6,215 bases of DNA from an uncultured Phycisphaerales bacterium (GTDB lineage Bacteria; Planctomycetota; Phycisphaerae; UBA1845; CAIVHJ01), in contig CAIVHJ010000383.1 in NCBI GenBank assembly GCA_903905665.1, positions 1 to 6,215 of the forward strand, given 5' to 3'. Both the position numbers and the translations under genes were made by a program. Below, piece by piece: positions 4,679 to 6,215 of the stretch. Below the pieces are notes generated by a model. That model was not told the DNA's origin. It saw only the letters and a program-made list of their open reading frames with translations, and did not search any database. How positions within the stretch are numbered: the stretch's first letter is position 1; every line of letters starts with the position of its first letter.

Positions 4679-6061
4679 ATGGCGGACACCGCGTTCATTT
4701 TAATCGTGGAAGACGAAGTGGAGCATGGAGAAGCGCTCGCAGAGGCGCTGCGCCGCGCGGGTCATGCCTGCCGGGTCGTTCACACCGGAGCAGATGCTCT
4801 GACCAGTCTTCATGAACGAACCCCTGACGTCGTCATCACCGATTACAAACTGGGTGGGGCGCTCAATGGAATGGATGTCCTACGCCACGTCAAGACGGAT
4901 TCGCCCGACACCGAGGTGATTTTGATTACGGCGTACGGCAGCGAGCAGTTGGCTCGCGACGTGCTCAGCCGGGATTCGGAGTTCCAGGTCTATGACTACC
5001 TCATCAAACCGCTCGACATCGATCTGGTGCGGGAAAAAGTGCAACGAGCGGCGCGACAGGCGAGCACCAGCAGGGAAAACCGTCATCTTCGGGAGCAGTT
5101 GAATCGAGCATTCAGTTTTGAGGGAGTGATCGGATCGACGCTTGTCATGTCGAGTTTGATCAACCGCCTTAAACGGATCGCCGACAGCAAAATCACGGTG
5201 CTGCTGGTGGGTGAGACGGGCACGGGAAAGGATTTGATCGCCCAGGCGATCCACGTCAATTCCGGTCGCGCCGCCAAACCCTATCGGGCGATCAACTGTG
5301 CGGGACTCAACGAAAACCTGCTCGAATCGGAATTGTTCGGTCACGTCAAGGGGGCTTACACCGGCGCCGTCACGGACCGCAAGGGAGTGTTCGAGTCCGC
5401 CGACGGCGGAACGCTTTTTCTCGATGAAGTCGGCGACATGCCCTGGACGATGCAGGCGAAACTGCTCCGTGCGCTTGAAAACGGCGAAATCGTGCCCGTC
5501 GGAAGCAACGAGGTTCGCATCGTGGATGTTCGGGTGATCGCCGCGACGCATCGCGATCTCGGTGAGATGGTTTCCAAAGGTGAATTTCGCGAGGATTTGT
5601 TTTATCGACTGAATCAGGTTCAACTGCAGATACCCCCGTTGCGAAATCGGCGGGATGATATCCCTCTGCTGGCGAGTCATTTTTTGCAGGAGGCCAATCC
5701 CGAACGAGAACCGCGGGGTTTGCCTCTGTTGAGGATCAGTCCGGAAGCCATGCAAAAAATGGTGGCCTATAACTGGCCCGGGAACGTCCGACAACTCAAA
5801 AGCATGATCGCAAGTCTCGTCGTTCAAAAAGATGATGCCGAGGTGATCGTGAACGATCTGCCCGAACCGATTCGCGGAACCACCCAGATTGTACCCGTCG
5901 GGTCCACGGCGTGGACGGGGCTGACGATGTCGGACGTCGAAAAACTGCACATTTCCAACACGTTGAAATTGACGGGGGGCAATCGGGAAAAGGCATCGAA
6001 GATGTTGGGAATCGGCGCCCGAACGCTTTATCGCAAACTGAAGGAATACGACCTGAATTAG
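4679..6061 (+). CDS. NtrC-family sigma-54-dependent response regulator
   Basis: This DNA-binding enhancer protein, once phosphorylated, uses ATP to open sigma-54 RNA polymerase promoters. Its 460 residues have the full NtrC layout. The receiver (about 5-120) has acidic pocket E11/D12, phospho-acceptor D55, T84 and K110. The AAA+ domain (about 150-375) has Walker A GETGTGKD (178-185), the sigma-54-contact loop GAYTGA (225-230, Tyr where GAFTGA is usual), Walker B LFLDE (D249, E250) and REDLFYRLN with putative Arg finger residues (304, 310). A Fis-type helix-turn-helix occupies about 420-456 (GGNREKASKMLGIGARTLYRKL). T84 to K110 is four residues longer than in NtrC or CheY. The ATG has no Shine-Dalgarno, and the promoter lies right against it. 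The kinase 74 bases upstream is its likely partner. Its target genes are not visible here. Confidence 0.96.
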   Translation: MADTAFILIVEDEVEHGEALAEALRRAGHACRVVHTGADALTSLHERTPDVVITDYKLGGALNGMDVLRHVKTDSPDTEVILITAYGSEQLARDVLSRDSEFQVYDYLIKPLDIDLVREKVQRAARQASTSRENRHLREQLNRAFSFEGVIGSTLVMSSLINRLKRIADSKITVLLVGETGTGKDLIAQAIHVNSGRAAKPYRAINCAGLNENLLESELFGHVKGAYTGAVTDRKGVFESADGGTLFLDEVGDMPWTMQAKLLRALENGEIVPVGSNEVRIVDVRVIAATHRDLGEMVSKGEFREDLFYRLNQVQLQIPPLRNRRDDIPLLASHFLQEANPEREPRGLPLLRISPEAMQKMVAYNWPGNVRQLKSMIASLVVQKDDAEVIVNDLPEPIRGTTQIVPVGSTAWTGLTMSDVEKLHISNTLKLTGGNREKASKMLGIGARTLYRKLKEYDLN

Positions 6062-6215
6062 AACATATAATACTCCCCTCCCTGCTATGTAGCATTTCAT
6101 CAAGAGACAATACTCGGACCGGATGGTTTCGTCAAAACGTTCATCGCGTGCAGCCTGCTATTCGGTCTTCCACCCCTATCGGGCGGAGATCATTTTATCT
6201 TTTCGCGACAGGGAC
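6062..6215. other. Downstream stretch with no supportable gene
   Basis: These 154 bases follow the regulator's stop. They contain an isolated TATAAT (6066-6071) without a matching -35, and a weak TGCT-ATGT-AGCA stem (6083-6094) followed by TTT. No reading frame has both a start codon and a ribosome binding site. From about 6122 all three plus frames stay open to the window edge, and one reads as a hydrophobic segment (FIACSLLFGL, 6140-6169) but has no usable start codon. Confidence 0.5.

Noticed and set aside
4672..4682. GCCACCATGG, an exact match to the eukaryotic Kozak context at the regulator start
   Set aside because: All genes and signals here are bacterial, so the match is coincidental and has no meaning for bacterial initiation.
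6066..6071. A perfect TATAAT after the response regulator
   Set aside because: No TTG-like -35 lies 15-19 bases upstream and no gene start with a ribosome site follows.
6083..6097. TGCT-ATGT-AGCA followed by TTT as a terminator for the regulator
   Set aside because: Four pairs with only three Ts is too weak to call an intrinsic terminator.
4880..6103. A 407-codon open frame on the minus strand opposite the response regulator
   Set aside because: It fully overlaps conserved receiver, AAA+ and helix-turn-helix coding on the other strand and shows no family features of its own. A GGGAGGGGAG purine run upstream of its ATG is suggestive but not enough.
6123..6215. An ATG at 6123 with an open frame to the window edge
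   Set aside because: It has no Shine-Dalgarno and no recognisable protein character. All three frames stay open over this short stretch, so openness says nothing.

Overview
This window looks like chromosomal DNA from a free-living Gram-negative-type bacterium of moderately high GC content. The PNPase sequence, including the stretch around its catalytic aspartates, reads to me like Planctomycetota or PVC-group PNPases. That is an impression from family knowledge, not a search result, so I hold it loosely. Nothing marks a mobile element, prophage, CRISPR array or tRNA/rRNA gene.

Left edge (1-258): a divergent control region. On the minus strand, a perfect Shine-Dalgarno and an ATG at 64 open a gene whose first 21 codons read as a Sec signal peptide; the rest lies outside the window. 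It is preceded by a good sigma-70 promoter (TTGCAA-17-TATAAA). On the plus strand, another promoter and a strong ribosome binding site lead into an exported protein of unknown function (259-888). That protein ends in a Cys-Gly, hydrophobic, Arg-rich tail resembling a C-terminal sorting signal.

Centre (889-3561): the conserved rpsO-pnp pair (ribosomal protein S15 and polynucleotide phosphorylase). A candidate promoter at 935-963 would start transcription near 970. The RNA then folds on paper into a three-way junction at 975-1072, just upstream of the rpsO ribosome binding site. This is the most interesting element here, because S15 commonly represses its own mRNA through such leaders. Two tandem hairpins without U-tracts lie between rpsO and pnp, as expected for an RNA-processing or PNPase-autoregulation region.

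Right half (3562-6061): a small cold-shock-domain protein follows pnp. Its stop codon overlaps the TTG start of a compact cytoplasmic histidine kinase (DHp plus ATPase domain, no sensor domain). A complete NtrC-like sigma-54 response regulator (receiver, AAA+, Fis-type helix-turn-helix) follows, apparently from its own promoter and with almost no 5' leader. The kinase and regulator are the natural two-component pair. Their position behind rpsO-pnp-csp suggests, by inference only, that signalling is tied to translation or RNA-decay status or to cold. The last 154 bases hold no feature I can support.
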